Below are positions 12,207 through 22,926 of a stretch of DNA of 64,000 bases, one piece after another. Source of the stretch: Rosa chinensis (taxonomy: Eukaryota > Streptophyta > Magnoliopsida > Rosales > Rosaceae); the NCBI RefSeq assembly GCF_002994745.2, contig NC_037092.1, positions 83,248,824-83,312,823 of the forward strand, written 5' to 3'. How positions within the stretch are numbered: position 1 is the first letter of the stretch; each line of letters starts with the position of its first letter. The translations under genes were made by a program, and so were the position numbers. A model generated the notes under the pieces. It saw only the letters and a program-made list of their open reading frames with translations, was not told the DNA's origin and searched no databases.

Positions 12207-12424
12207 TTGCTTTTGGGCCTCGGCCTTTTCTTTGCGTTATTGTTCACGCTCTCTGTTTGCTTTGTGAAGATCCGCCAGTGCCAGCTACTTGGGTTTGTCT
12301 CACCGCCGGGGTTTACCAGGGTGGTGAATAACGCGTGGTTGACGCCTACAGTCGGGTTGGTGGGCTGGGGTATAGCGGATTGATCTGCCTGCTCTTCAGC
12401 GTTTCCCCCACTACCGTTAGTCAT
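12173..12424 (-). pseudogene. N-terminal gag segment in shifted frame
   Basis: Begins MTNGSGGNAEEQADQSAIPQ about 35 bases inside the PBS, the expected position for a gag start. It overlaps the main gag frame at its end (basic KKRPRPKSKW), so a frameshift probably separates it from the 10878-12206 frame. Assignment rests on position only. Confidence 0.55.
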
Positions 12425-12458
12425 GGTGATTGTGGCGGGATGATCCTTTGTTCAAGAG

Positions 12459-12476
12459 TTCCCACAGACGGCGCCA
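12459..12476 (-). other. Primer binding site of the Gypsy element
   Basis: In element orientation the sequence is TGGCGCCGTCTGTGGGAA, one base after the LTR. TGG pairs with a tRNA 3' CCA end, and TGGCGCCGT matches the 3' end of plant tRNA-Asp before diverging. This PBS type is common in plant Gypsy elements. Confidence 0.75.
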
Positions 12477-12477
12477 A

Positions 12478-12976
12478 TGTTAATGCTCAAAGTCTGGCGG
12501 TAGCCGGTCTTTCGTTTAATGCGGGTCCGATGGGCGGACCGCTACTCTGAGGATTTGATGGCCTCCGCTAACTGTCACACGAAAGACAGGGCATCAGAGG
12601 GAGACCGTGTTAGGCGGTCTTCACTTCTCCGATGCCTAAGTCAGTCAATGCATGTAGGCAGCATAACAATAAATGAGTAGTAAATGCGTAATTAATGAGG
12701 AGAGAGGAGAGAACCTTTTATAGGTGAGGAGAAGGTTGATCCTCTTCTTGTTTTCGATGTGGGACTGATGTGCTTCTATTCCCAGCGTCTGGAGCTTCTG
12801 CTGCTATCTTGGCGCGGCGCTTCAGCAGCGATCTGGGGGCGATCCAGGGCGCGGGCGGTAGCCCGCCTGGCCGTGTCTCCGCAGGTCACCCCTTTGGTGA
12901 GAGTTGGTACCTCTGGCGGTACAATGAGCGTGGCTCATTATACCTAATTATGCTTGTGAACGTACATGTAGGTACA
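12478..12976 (-). repeat. 5' LTR of the Gypsy element
   Basis: 499 bp, collinear with 1472-1970 with about 22 substitutions and no indel seen. The primer binding site lies just inside it, which fixes this copy as the 5' LTR for minus-strand transcription. Confidence 0.93.
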
Positions 12977-13325
12977 CTTATTAGTTTAGTAGTTTCTGAA
13001 TAACTGAATCTACAGCTTACAAATGTTGTCACTACTTATCTTTATGGGGATCTAGATACAGAATATACATGAAGGTTCTTGGTGAACTGTATTCACCTCA
13101 GTCAAGTGGCTCTAGACCACAGAGTGGGTCTGCAAAGAGGTTGAAATGCTCACAAAAGTGATACTTGATTGGAAAAGGATATGCCCGCGCTTTTTCATGA
13201 TAAGTTTCAGATTCTATCGCAGTTCATATTGGTGACATGATCTTCTTTGGAAGCCCTTAAAGAGTTAAGAGAAACTGCTTAACACTTGAAATCTGAGTTT
13301 GAAATGAAGGATCTTGGAAGAACAC
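12977..13325 (+). pseudogene. Copia reverse transcriptase remnant (right part)
   Basis: Continues the frame interrupted at 1471: LISLVVSE, a stop, then NLQLTNVVTTYLYGDLD, TEIYMKV after a one-base shift, and later FEMKDLGR near 13300. The catalytic YVDD box is not recognisable. It ends where the 38-bp tandem array begins. Confidence 0.82.
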
Positions 13326-13629
13326 GATCATGTTACTAGCTGTACTCACCAGACAGCAACTAGAATCATGTCACCAGTAGAGCTCATCAGATTGCTACTA
13401 GGATCATGACACTAGTAGCACTCGTCAGACGATCACTAGGATCATATCACCAGTAGAACTCATCAGATTGCTACTAGGATCATGTCACCAGTAACACTCA
13501 TCAGGTGATCGTTAGGATCATGTTACCGGTAGCACTCATCAAACGATAACTAGGATCATGTCACCAGTAGCACTCACTCGGCAGCTACTAAGATCAGTTC
13601 ATCAGTAGTATTCACTAGCGACCACTAAA
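13326..13629. repeat. 38-bp minisatellite, eight copies
   Basis: Eight consecutive 38-bp units built on GATCATGTCACCAGTAGCAC and ending in CTACTAG or similar. Divergence between units is about 10-30 percent by eye, so the array is old. The period is not a multiple of three, so it is not coding. It starts at the end of the recognisable Copia RT. Confidence 0.93.
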
Positions 13630-14087
13630 AGGAAGGTGTCGAAAGAACTAATTACATTATACAACTACTCGCATTAACTGGAATATCTATACTCTTCTCA
13701 CTTTATCTTAAGTATTTGAATAATACATAAATAATCATCTCATACCATCTGGAGGGTACTACCGACTATATGACGTATCAAAGCATATTGCTGTTCGGAA
13801 TATGAGAATGAGATGGCTAGAGGGTACTGCCGACTAACCATCTCATACCATTTGGAGAGTATTGTCGACCAGATGACGCATCGGAGGGTAATACCGAATA
13901 GATTACTAGGAAGCGATGGCTAGGGGATACTGCTGACTAACCATCTCATGTCATCGGAGGGTACTGCTGTCCAGAATACTCCTCTCACTCTATTTGAAGT
14001 ATCTGAATAACACATGACTAATCATCTTGGGTGGACACCTTAACACATACTTTAGTTAACAGATTGCTTTGACTAATCATCGCTTAC
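13630..14087. repeat. Degenerate repeats beyond the Copia remnant
   Basis: No gene. Two blocks about 103 bp apart share GATGGCTAGAGGGTACTGCC-type sequence (near 13812 and 13914). ACCATCTCATACCA and GTATTTGAATAATACA motifs recur near 13700-13850 and 13990-14010. Probably part of the decayed Copia element or a second decayed tandem array. Confidence 0.6.
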
Positions 14088-14590
14088 CTATGACAAATGC
14101 GTGGACACCTTAACAGATCGCTTATTCCTTGGCTTTTTAGGACCAGCTTGGGTGGACAGCTTTCGAGGCTTCAGACCCTCCACCTCAGGGTTATTCTTCC
14201 TACCAGGAGGACGACCAAGAGAAACCTCCAACACGCCATTCTTGTTCTTTATAACCAAATCAGGTTTAAAATCAAGGCACACAATGTTTGGTACTGTGGC
14301 TTTCTCCATCTTTATACGCTCACCATAGGTGATCAAGGCTACATATACCTTTCGCTTGAAGCCGGAAAGGGCCTAACGAAAGCAGCATCAGTGGATTGGA
14401 CTGAACGAACCAGTGCGGTTGGAGTTACCAGCTTGGCCCAGAAGCGATGCACATGTGTAGCCAGCTTCGCCGCCGAGACTCCTTTAATGGAAAAGGTAAA
14501 CGTGCTTGGCACCACCGTGAATTTTGGAGGTCGCCTAAACCTACGCCAGTAGCCCTGAAGATGTGGGACTAATTTCGACCGTCTCAACAC
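14088..14590 (-). pseudogene. Decayed ORF with an AT-hook-like motif, possible LINE ORF1 remnant
   Basis: Two minus-strand frames, 14339-14590 and 14088-14336, read one after the other. The second carries SLGRPPGRKNNPEVEG, the GRPxGxKN type of basic motif also present in the LINE-type ORF1 genes at 18.8-19.0 kb and 21.6-21.8 kb of this window. The first frame (FRRPPKFTVV and so on) was not recognised. No zinc knuckle is visible. Confidence 0.4.
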
Positions 14591-15887
14591 CTAGCAGCTT
14601 ACTAAAAAAGAATTAGGGTTAGGGTTAGGGTTTGGATAAGAGATTCTTCAAAAACATATACTTTTAAATAACTATGCTAATCAAATTCGTTTGAATAGAC
14701 ATCTGTGGAGAGGGTTCGTTCAAATGCATCAATCATCATGAGCTCCACTTTTTAATAAAACAAAAGGGGAAAAAATGTGTGGATGTTGTGAATTTCCATA
14801 TAAACATGCAAAAAAAAAATGTGTGGATGTGGTGAATTTCCGTGTAAACATGCATGCTTACTCTTGACAAATTAATGTGCGAACACCATGCCGTGGACTC
14901 CCAAGTGTGCATGACTAATCTACTGATTAGAAAGTTGAAAACTAGATTGAATAACTTTCTTTTTCTTTTTCTTGATCGATTAAAGTTGGTTTTGCTTGTA
15001 TACGATTATGCATCAATATAAATGAAAACAAAACTTTATGTAGCATTACACTCGTAAGAATCAGTACTCTTGTAATTATCTCTTGTAAAAAAAAAAAAAA
15101 AAATCTCTTGTTGATTTATACTTGTATGAAGTTAATCTATGATGAATGTGTAATGTCATAAGTTATTTAATATCGATTGAGAATATATAATTGCTATGCA
15201 TGAATATATAGCTCAATGCGTAGATGACTGCGCGAGGAGTAGAATAAATAGTACTCAAAGTGCACTAGTGGTTCGGCACAAGTAGTTCAATGCATGAATA
15301 GTTAAACACGTGAGTAATTTACTACATGAATAGTTATAGACACAATCAATTTAATGCACACATAGTTAAAAACGCAAGTAATTTAATACACAGATAGTTG
15401 AATGCGCGATTTTCTCTATATAATAATATTCTCAAAATGCTTCATCAAAAAAAAAATCCCAAAATACATCTAAGACGTTTAAAACATACATCAATCATAA
15501 TTTTCCTTCTTTCAATTTTTTTTTTTTTTTTTTTGAGAATTTCCTTCTTTCAATTAATCCGAGCTAGTAGTTGGATATGCATATCTTCCAGAAAAACTCT
15601 ATCTTAAGTGATTGTGGTAACTTTTCTTAACAAAAGGGTGACAGATCCTGAGAAACATTCATACTAATGAAAATGAAATAATTGGACTATACTGATGAAC
15701 TCTATTAATATTCTTACAGGACCACCCCTTGTGTGCATCACTTGCCATGCTATGCTTACGACACGTACCAATTCATATGTAGAAAAGTTCACATCATTCC
15801 AGATTATTCTGGGTTGTCCATTGAACTATATACAACATTATCTATTAATCTAATGCACGACTCCTTACACTCCACTCAACCATCTAT

Positions 15888-15892
<5 letters not shown>
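14591..15892. other. Intergenic, AT-rich
   Basis: No supported gene. It holds four TTAGGG-like units at 14610-14632, a tandem duplication of about 50 bp at 14769-14868 (unit GTGTGGATGTTGTGAATTTC), poly-A at 15088-15103, poly-T near 15516-15534, and loosely repeated phrases such as AATAGTTAAACAC, AGTAATTTAATACACA and ATAGTTGAATGC between 15240 and 15410. Confidence 0.6.

Positions 15893-15925
<33 letters not shown>
15893..15925. repeat. (TA)n microsatellite
   Basis: About 33 bases of uninterrupted TA dinucleotides. Confidence 0.95.
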
Positions 15926-15928
<3 letters not shown>

Positions 15929-17251
15929 ATTGTTACTTTCCGATTTCATTAATCGAACAAGATCTCAAACCTAGTTTAATTGACGGCTAGGCTCCAGTCA
16001 CATTTTGAGATTCGATAGGTCACCAAGTAAAACTAAATTAAATTAATCACCGATCGATAAGCTGGCAAATGGCAATGGGATTAGCATTATTTTACGGTCT
16101 AATGACTCTAATCAAATGATAATCTAATGTGATTACACGTGCATAAAGCACTTAAGTAAAAGTTAATAGTGTATGATTTGAGATAAGGTTAAAACAAATA
16201 GTAATCCATTGTGATTCGATTGAGTAACGTTCAGGCTCAATTACTTTAACAACAAATGTTAACTAGCTAGTAGATTACCTAAACATACCTTGCAAAACAC
16301 TACAAAAATGTAGGAGAGAAAATCACTTTTTTTTTTCTTTTTTTTTTTGTAATTAAATTATAAGAAATTTTCAGTGTAAAAGAATGCGTCAAATAAAATA
16401 GCGCATACTATATAATTCATTTTGCTTTTGCCCTACTTAATTGCCTTGACTTTCAAAAACTGTATTAAATATGATATTTACATCGTCTCTTATCATAACC
16501 GAGACCACAGATGGTATGCATCTGTTTGATTTTACAGTTAGGTTATATTTTGATAACAACAAAGTGTTGATGAAATCGTGAAACCCAACTACACCAACCC
16601 AACCAAAAGAAATGGTTGGCTAAATAAAGGGTTCTAGTAAGACAAATTCAAGCTTAATTAACATTGACCACATAATTGATATTTGATTTAACGTGATGCA
16701 TTTGTCTTTTATAAGAAGACCTGCCCTACTCACTAAAAACCAAGGACCCCCAAGAAATAATTGAGCAAAGCTTCGCTGTATAAATGGGAGAACTCCTCGA
16801 AGCAGCACAGGTCCCCCACTAATTAGGGAGATAAACCATTTTTTAAGCACCAAAACCTTTTGTTTCGGAAACCCGAATACTTAATCAGGACAAGATAAAA
16901 GAAACCCTAATATTAAGTTATCAGCAGATTAGCGTGTCATTAATTTATTCAAGCAAAAAATAATTCGGTCTAGAACAATCCGATCAAAGATGAATTCTTT
17001 ATCAGTCTCGATCTCCAAAAGTGATGGAGGATTTATTGTTTTATTAAGTTTCTGGTACTCTATGAAAGTGGACTGATATAATATAATCAGAAGTGATCTC
17101 ATTGAGGGAATTGAAGGTTTGCTTTGGTCGGTAAATTTCATAGTGGCAGATTGTATTGCTCTTCCTGCATTTTGTGAAGAAGATCTTGTTTGTTGCTTAG
17201 ATATGTGGGCATGTAAATAATATCTCCTTTTTTAGTGAACTAATCTGTATT
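15926..17251. other. Intergenic, AT-rich, nothing recognised
   Basis: No convincing coding signal on either strand. Two short minus-strand frames (16620-16853, 16929-17141) lack recognisable motifs and sit in AT-rich DNA. Poly-T runs occur at 16328-16350. Confidence 0.55.
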
Positions 17252-17260
17252 TTATTTGAA

Positions 17261-17812
17261 GGACTAAACAGTACTGTTTAGTCCTTGAGCTTTTGATCAT
17301 AAAACACCTCAGTCCATGGCCTTCTAATTTCACACGTTTAGTCCTTGTACTTCAAAATTTTAGACCAATAGGTCCTTGCCGTTTAAAACCTCAGTTAAGT
17401 CACAGCGAAATGTCTATTATGCCTTCGGTTTTTTTTTTTTTAATAAATTTATTCCTTTCTCTTTTCTTTTTTTTTATTCTTTTTTCTTTTTTTTATTCTT
17501 TTTTTCCTTTTCTTTCTTTTTATCTCTTCTCCTCCACTCCTTACGAGGAATGATGAAGAAACAAACAGAAAGAAAGAAAGGAAAAAAAAATTAAAAAAAA
17601 TTCATTTTCCAATAAAATAAAATAATTAATTAATTTTAAAAAAAGAACTGAGGGCATAATAGACATTTTGCCACGACTTAACGGAGGTTTTAGACGGCAA
17701 GGACCTATTGATCTGAAATTTTGAAGTACAAGGACTAAACGTGTGAAATTAGAAGACCAAGGACTGAAGTGTTTTATGGTCAAAACCTCAATGACTAAAC
17801 AGTAGTTGGTCC
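17261..17812. mobile_element. Mutator-type foldback MITE with 9-bp TSD
   Basis: 552 bp flanked by TTATTTGAA on both sides (17252-17260 and 17813-17821). Terminal inverted repeats of about 170 bp begin GGACTAAACAGTACTG on the left and, reverse-complemented, GGACCAACTACTGTTTAGTC on the right. They share CGTTTAGTCCTTGTACTTCA, the GGTCCTTGCCGT-type box and GTCTATTATGCC. The centre is poly-T/poly-A. There is no transposase. The 9-bp duplication and long TIRs fit a Mutator-type non-autonomous element. Confidence 0.9.
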
Positions 17813-17944
17813 TTATTTGAATATATATCAATATATCATTAAATGCTCAAGCCAGAGTGAGCTATTACACATTCTCCCTCTATCGATATAGGGTAAATAA
17901 TCGGTATTTTATTTGAACTATGTCAATCAAAGACATAGTAAATA

Positions 17945-18730
17945 TACTTAAAACTAGAAAAAAAAACCCTAGGAGAGCGACTTCTCTCTCACCCTACTTC
18001 GACCGCGCCCATGCCTTTTTGCCTAGTTTCCTCTCACCGCACCCCTTAGTGTCTCCTTCCCCAGCCCTATGGCCTCCATCGACGTTGTCACGGAGCCCAC
18101 TGCCTTCTCTAGGCTACTTTAAGGGAGGTCCTTATCCCCTCCACATCCTTGCTCGTCTCGACAGACATGCCATTCAGATCGCTTCCATTCTACTTGTGAG
18201 GGATGGTTGATTGCGCGTTGCTTGGCAGCCTTGGCTACGTTGGTAGGTTTGCGCAGCTTCTGACCTCGACCACGACGGGGTAGGCTTCGTGGCCAATCCT
18301 GTCTTCTGGGATGGAAATTTTGGATCAAGAAGATGGTGAGTAGGACTCCTTTGCGTCTTACTTACCCTACTATTGAAACTGGTCAAGAGCTTAGCCTTGT
18401 AGAGCAGGGCAAAGGTAAGCTCTAAGCTTCATTTCTTCGGTACCTAGCAGTTGAAGCTTCAAGTCTGTTGCTATTTAAGTTTAGTTGCTCTAATGGTACA
18501 CCAATTCAGGTCTTAGGCGATTAGAGTTACTCTAGCAAGGATTTAGGTAGTGTTGGATTTGCCTTCATTGGCTAGGTCAAAAGTTGTGCTTATTTGTCAA
18601 CAGTGAGGGTTACCTGTCATGTGTTTGGTAGCTTAGACCATCTAGTACTTTTGGTATGAGACAACATATGATGTATGTGCCTTCTGACCATGGATATATT
18701 AATGAAATTATCCATTTCTCTAAAAAAAAA
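17945..18730 (+). mobile_element. Short non-autonomous retroelement (LINE-like ends, poly-A, 14-bp TSD)
   Basis: Flanked by AGACATAGTAAATA at 17931-17944 and 18731-18744. It ends in an A-run after ATTAATGAAATTATCCATTT, wording typical of plant LINE 3' ends. It starts with an A-rich stretch and AACCCTAGGAGAGCGACTTC, typical of LINE 5' leaders. Only about 786 bp lie between, with a C-rich open stretch (17920-18210) but no RT. It could be an internally deleted LINE mobilised in trans, or a processed gene copy. Confidence 0.8.
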
Positions 18731-18779
18731 AGACATAGTAAATAGGCAAAGTTTACAACATAAAAACTCAATTTTTCTC

Positions 18780-19216
18780 CTTGTCGTTCAAGCTAGGGCT
18801 AGGAGGTTTTGTCAAGTATGCCAAGCATAGCTCTTATGCCTCTACAATCTTCTTTGATTTGGAAGGGAATTTGTTCTTGGAGCCAAGGGGCCTGCCGCTC
18901 AAGTTAGGGTTAGGAGGTTTTGTCAAGTATGCCAAGCATAACTCTTGTGCCTCAACAATCTTCTTTGATTTGGAAGGGCTTTTGTTCTTAGAACCAAAGG
19001 GTCTGCCTCGTTTCTTCTTTGGTTCACCATTCTCCATGCTAAGGTTCTCCTTTGGTACTAGTATGCTACATGGTGCTTTAGTCATGCCAAGGGATTTTGC
19101 AGTGTGAACTTGGAAGGGAATTGCAGCATTTTGAGCTTTTTTTAAGGGGCCTCAGTGCTTAGTGGCTTCTCAAAAAGCTTTGGCAGACTTTAAGTTTATT
19201 TGAGGAGGAGAAAGGC
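18780..19216 (-). pseudogene. LINE-type ORF1 remnant, C-terminal part with duplicated AT-hook-like motif
   Basis: The minus-strand frame 18834-19085 reads KKKRGRPFGSKNKSPSKSKK, then IVEAQELCLAYLTKPPNPNL, then SGRPLGSKNKFPSKSKKIVE. The unit of about 120 bp is tandemly duplicated in the DNA (18785-18905 and 18905-19020). GRPxGSKNK motifs are common in the C-terminal region of plant LINE ORF1 proteins with a DUF4283 domain. It is probably continuous with 20220-21179, from which it is separated by an hAT insertion. Confidence 0.65.
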
Positions 19217-19224
19217 GAAGTTGG

Positions 19225-20219
19225 TAGGGCTGACAATTTAGGCCGATTGGGCCGAACCAATTGGCTTTTGAACCATGCCTAATGAAATGGGCCAAATATT
19301 TCAGCTTATCGATTTTCAGCTCAGTTGAGCCATACTGAGTTGGGTTTTCGGTTCTACTACGGTATGAAGACTTGCATATTGTTGGTATACTGTACCTACT
19401 GTATGTAGGTATACATACCAAATAATATATAAAGTGGACAAAATTTGGCAAGAGGTAGGGTTCAAACCTCTCACCTCTTACACAAAAGCCCTACTCCCAA
19501 CTACTAGAGCACGAGTTGCTCTCAGTGTATCATATACAAATTTTATATAGATTTTTTCTTATGCTATAGAATAATAACAAAACAGAATCCTCTTTTACTT
19601 TTCTACTTTTCTTTCTCTATTCTCTTCTAGCCTTCTTCTTCTTCTGCAGTTCTGCTTCATCTCTTCTTCTCATCTTTTTTACCTTTTTCTTCCTCTCCAA
19701 TCCCTGATGTAGTTCTCATCTTCTTCACTTTGATAGATCTGAGGGTTTATGACTCTCAAGATCTATAGATCTCTCTCTTCGTCATCATCAATTGAAATCT
19801 CTTATACCCAAATTTCCTCCATTCAAATCTCATTTGACAGCTTCATCACCTCCCTATTATCATCATTCTCATTCAGAGCCTTCGTCCCAAACCAAATTGC
19901 CTTGATGACTCACCCAATCATAAAAGTTTTCGCATCTCTCTCGGGGTCTCATTCAATCACCTTCATCTCTGTATCAGAAATCTTCAACTTCTCTCCCTCT
20001 TCAAATGTCGGCATCATTTTCTCCATCGTTTCTATCTCTTCCTTCATCGGAGTTCTAACCAACGTCGACTGATATTGAACCTATTTCTCGGTATATACCG
20101 ATTATCGGTAATAGACAAAGACTGTTCCAGTATTAGCTGAAGATTTTAGATAATGACAGAGTTCGGCTCAGTTTCGATATCAACAAAAAGTGTCGATTTC
20201 CTTATCGAATCCAGCCTTC
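19225..20219. mobile_element. hAT-type non-autonomous element inside the LINE ORF1
   Basis: The left end is TAGGGCTGACAATTT and the right end ATCCAGCCTTC. Flanks GAAGTTGG (19217-19224) and GAAGTTGG (20220-20227) give an 8-bp target-site duplication, the hAT signature. The interior is AT-rich with pyrimidine-rich stretches, the short ORF 19749-20072 (not convincing) and no transposase. It contains a tRNA-like segment at 19440-19525. Confidence 0.8.
19440..19525 (-). repeat. tRNA-like (SINE-type) fragment
   Basis: On the minus strand it reads GCTCTAGTAGTTGGG (box A-like), then GAGGTTTGAACCCTA (box B-like), the spacing of a tRNA-derived pol III promoter. No ends or TSD were found. A SINE fragment is more likely than a tRNA gene because no cloverleaf closes. 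Confidence 0.45.
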
Positions 20220-21179
20220 GAAGTTGGTCTCCCTCTCTTTAATGGTCCAACTTCAATAACAGGTACAAGAGCAAGTGAGTCATCGGTACTGGGACCCGAG
20301 CATACATCTTATTGGCATAAGAGCAAAGATTTACATACATGTGCTTGTTCTCTTGGGCCAAACATAGCTCTACTTACAGGAGGGAGCACTGGGGTTTGAA
20401 TGACATAAAATTTGAAAGCTCCATTCTCAAACCTACCATTAAATCCTAACAAAAGGTTGGCTATCGCCAGTCTCTTTTCCAATGTGTGTGAAGCTCTTGC
20501 ACATTCCTATCAACGAAAGTATAAACTCTCCCTCATGATGGATCAAGTGGTAAGTCCTCCATTTTCCCACAAGGTTTTTGAAGAAAAAAGAGATTTTTGC
20601 TTCCATATTCGAATCTAGTTTCAAGGTATTCTTAAGAAAAAAAAAGTTAGAGAACTCATGTGGGACCTGAATAGTAATTCTTCCTATATTCTCAATAACT
20701 TTTCATTTAGTTCCAAATATTCTTAAGCAAATAGAGGCAACACTCTCAATGGTTTTTCATACCTCATAATCTAGTGATATTGCAGTGATACTAACCTAGA
20801 AGAAGAGCAAATTCATCTCCACCTTGCATGGCAGTGTGATGCCATCATAGTCTTGCAACACCACCGGTGCTTGGTTTAACCTCCAAGGCCTTTCTTTTAG
20901 AACCTTATTCTGATCTTGTTTTAGGTCATAAAAATCACTTTGTGATTCTTCGCAATGTTCTTGAATCTTGAAGTCCCTTTCAAGGACCCATACTTGCTTG
21001 TAGAAGCGCTAAAAATCATTTAATTATGCTAGTTTTCACACCAGCGACAGTCGAAGCAGGTACGATTATGATCCCTTACGCTGAGCACCTCCATCCATTT
21101 TCTAGATGTCGACAACCTCGTTACTGGCAAGAGTCAACGAAGCCACAATGGACGCAGTAACGTCATCAATTGACGCCAT
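20220..21179 (-). pseudogene. LINE-type ORF1 remnant, N-terminal part (DUF4283-like)
   Basis: On the minus strand it begins MASIDDVTASIVASLTLAS (ATG at 21179). About 150 codons on it reads KERPWRLNQAPVVLQDYDGI, matching the DUF4283 pattern of a 'rPW.l....l.l..w..' core. Near its end comes GPLKRGRPTS, an AT-hook-like motif that meets the hAT insertion. Stops and shifts are frequent. The same strand resumes at 19216. Such proteins are the nucleic-acid-binding ORF1 of plant LINEs. Confidence 0.6.
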
Positions 21180-21584
21180 TGGGATTTTGTTGTGCAGAGA
21201 GATTGGACGTACGGGAAAAAAAAACTGTCAAGTTTGAGGTTTAGGGTTTGGTTTGTGTGTAGCTGCAAAGAGAAAAGTAGTGCTTTAGGGTTTTTTGTCA
21301 ATATTTCTTTCTTTACATTTTTTGAAATAAAGAGTACATACCAATAGTATGCCCCTGGTTCATAGATCATAATAGTACAAAATGACTACTCTGTGATGAC
21401 AATCGTAGCTCAGAGTAGTCTATGTTAACAAAAGATTCTTGCCATTGCCGATAATTTATTCTACTTAATCCCACACACCGATCACACAATTGTAGTACGG
21501 TGACACTAAGTACTTCCATAAGGGCTGATAGAGACACTCTTCCTAACATAGACCGTTATTCAACACAACTAGAAAGTGATGGAA

Positions 21585-22926
21585 CTAAACAACTACCGGC
21601 TCCTTACCCTTATTAGGGTTTGAGCCATCTAAATTGCCAACAACAGTAAACTCTGGTGAACCATTTACTAGCTTTTCCACTTTCTTTCCTCGCTTTGCCA
21701 GTGATTTCTTCATAGCTGAAGGTTTCACACCTTTGATCTCTTTCACCTTGTTCTTTGCACCTATAGGTCTTCCCTGTTTCTTTTTCTCCATTTGCACCAA
21801 CTGGGAGGAGCACATACCCATTGAAATAGCATCCAAGTTGGTACGCCCAATTGCTAAGCTTAACTACAACTTCTTTGGGGACACCCTATCATCATCCATT
21901 CTCTTCCTCCGCAGTTTAGGTGATGGAGCTGCCACAATTTCTTTATTTGCATGGCTAGCTCCATCACTAGTGCCAACATGATCAATCACACTCGAGTCCC
22001 CCAGCAGAGGCTCTTCAGCAGTCTCATTAGGACCTCATGTTAGGTTCCATCCTCAGTCGGTATAGCCACCACCGGTAAAGCTCGGATGTGTATCTCTCTT
22101 CAAGCCTTTGGTTTCGTGACTGGCAAGAAACGCTACAAGCCCCCTGAGCCAATTCCATCATCCTGTGCACCAAAAACCAAACTCTGCCCAGTCATGGGTG
22201 TTTCAGCCACCCTATTCAGTACCCGTTCCAGGTTACGTCGCACCCTGAAAAAATTCCGGTAATGGTGGGCCAAAGCAAGGGAGCCCTATATGCATCAGTA
22301 ACCCACAATCCCTGCATCTACCATAGGGGTTCTCAAAGAAAAATTCCAAGTCAACAACACTGCCATCAACCACCATAAAACTATGCCGAAAAACCACAGG
22401 TTGTATCAGATCCATCTCCACCCTAATCTGGACCCCTCCAGCCTCCAACTCCACTGAGTCCTTTGGCAAAAATCTCCCCAATGCACTTACGATCCGCCGG
22501 AGACACTTATCAGAATGAAAGTCCACCAGAAGGCCACAAACTTTGATCCAAAAAGCTAGACTAGTCAGAGAAACATCCTTGATGGCTCCTACTCCATCAA
22601 ACGGAGCCAACACTAGAGGAGCACGATCAAATTCCCACGGTCCACCCAAGAGGATTCGACTTCGTCAGATGGATCAGATAGTGTGAACAAGAAACGATCG
22701 TTATGCTCTTGGACCGTGTATTGTCCATTCAATCTCCAAACACATCAGAACATACCCATGAAAGACCTTTTATTGAAAGCCCGAGCGGTCAGAAGTTTTT
22801 CGACCCAATACGTCTGCGAACGACGTAGCCCTTCTCCTCTCAGTGGATGGAGATCCAAGGTTTCCGAGCATCCGCCAGTCCCAATGATGCAGCCAAGCGA
22901 ACTGCCATTTCATCCACAGCCTCCAT
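21585..22926 (-). pseudogene. Second LINE-type ORF1 (DUF4283, CX2CX4HX4C zinc knuckle, AT-hook)
   Basis: The likely start is ATG 22926 (MEAVDEMAVRLAASLGLAD). Then come AFNKRSFMGMF, a stop, DRFLFTLSDPSDE and RILLGGPWEFDRAPLVL, giving a DUF4283 core. Frame 22233-22649 continues to a zinc knuckle CRDCGLLMHIGLPC (C-X2-C-X4-H-X4-C). Frame 21585-21836 carries KKKQGRPIGAKNKVKEIKG, then a KGKEPVVV tail. Frameshifts lie near 22640 and between the knuckle and the tail. No RT (ORF2) follows within the next kilobases on this strand, so this is a truncated or domesticated-then-lost copy. Confidence 0.75.

Larger units (their letters stand above)
1472..12976 (-). mobile_element. Tat-like Ty3/Gypsy LTR retrotransposon, complete but decayed
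   Basis: An 11,505-bp element bounded by two 499-bp LTRs that start TG and end CA. Gag-pol runs on the minus strand in the order gag, protease, RT, RNase H, integrase, so the 5' LTR is the right one. An additional gene runs antisense between integrase and the 3' LTR, as in the Tat lineage (Retand, Grande). The flanks are CTTGT (1467-1471) and CTTAT (12977-12981), a 5-bp target-site duplication with one mismatch. By hand count the LTRs differ at about 22 of 499 sites, so the insertion is not very recent. Stops and frameshifts in gag-pol make it non-autonomous now. Confidence 0.93.

Noticed and set aside
13326..13629. Regular repeats that could suggest a CRISPR array
   Set aside because: Units are contiguous 38-bp tandem copies with no unique spacers, in a plant genome.
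14610..14632. TTAGGG units resembling a telomere
   Set aside because: Only about four units; the plant repeat is TTTAGGG. Too short for an interstitial telomere.
19440..19525. A tRNA gene
   Set aside because: Only box A/B-like segments are present; no closed acceptor stem. Treated as a SINE-type fragment.
19749..20072. 108-codon Ser/Ile-rich frame as a gene
   Set aside because: Lies inside the bounded hAT element and is driven by pyrimidine-rich sequence; no motif.
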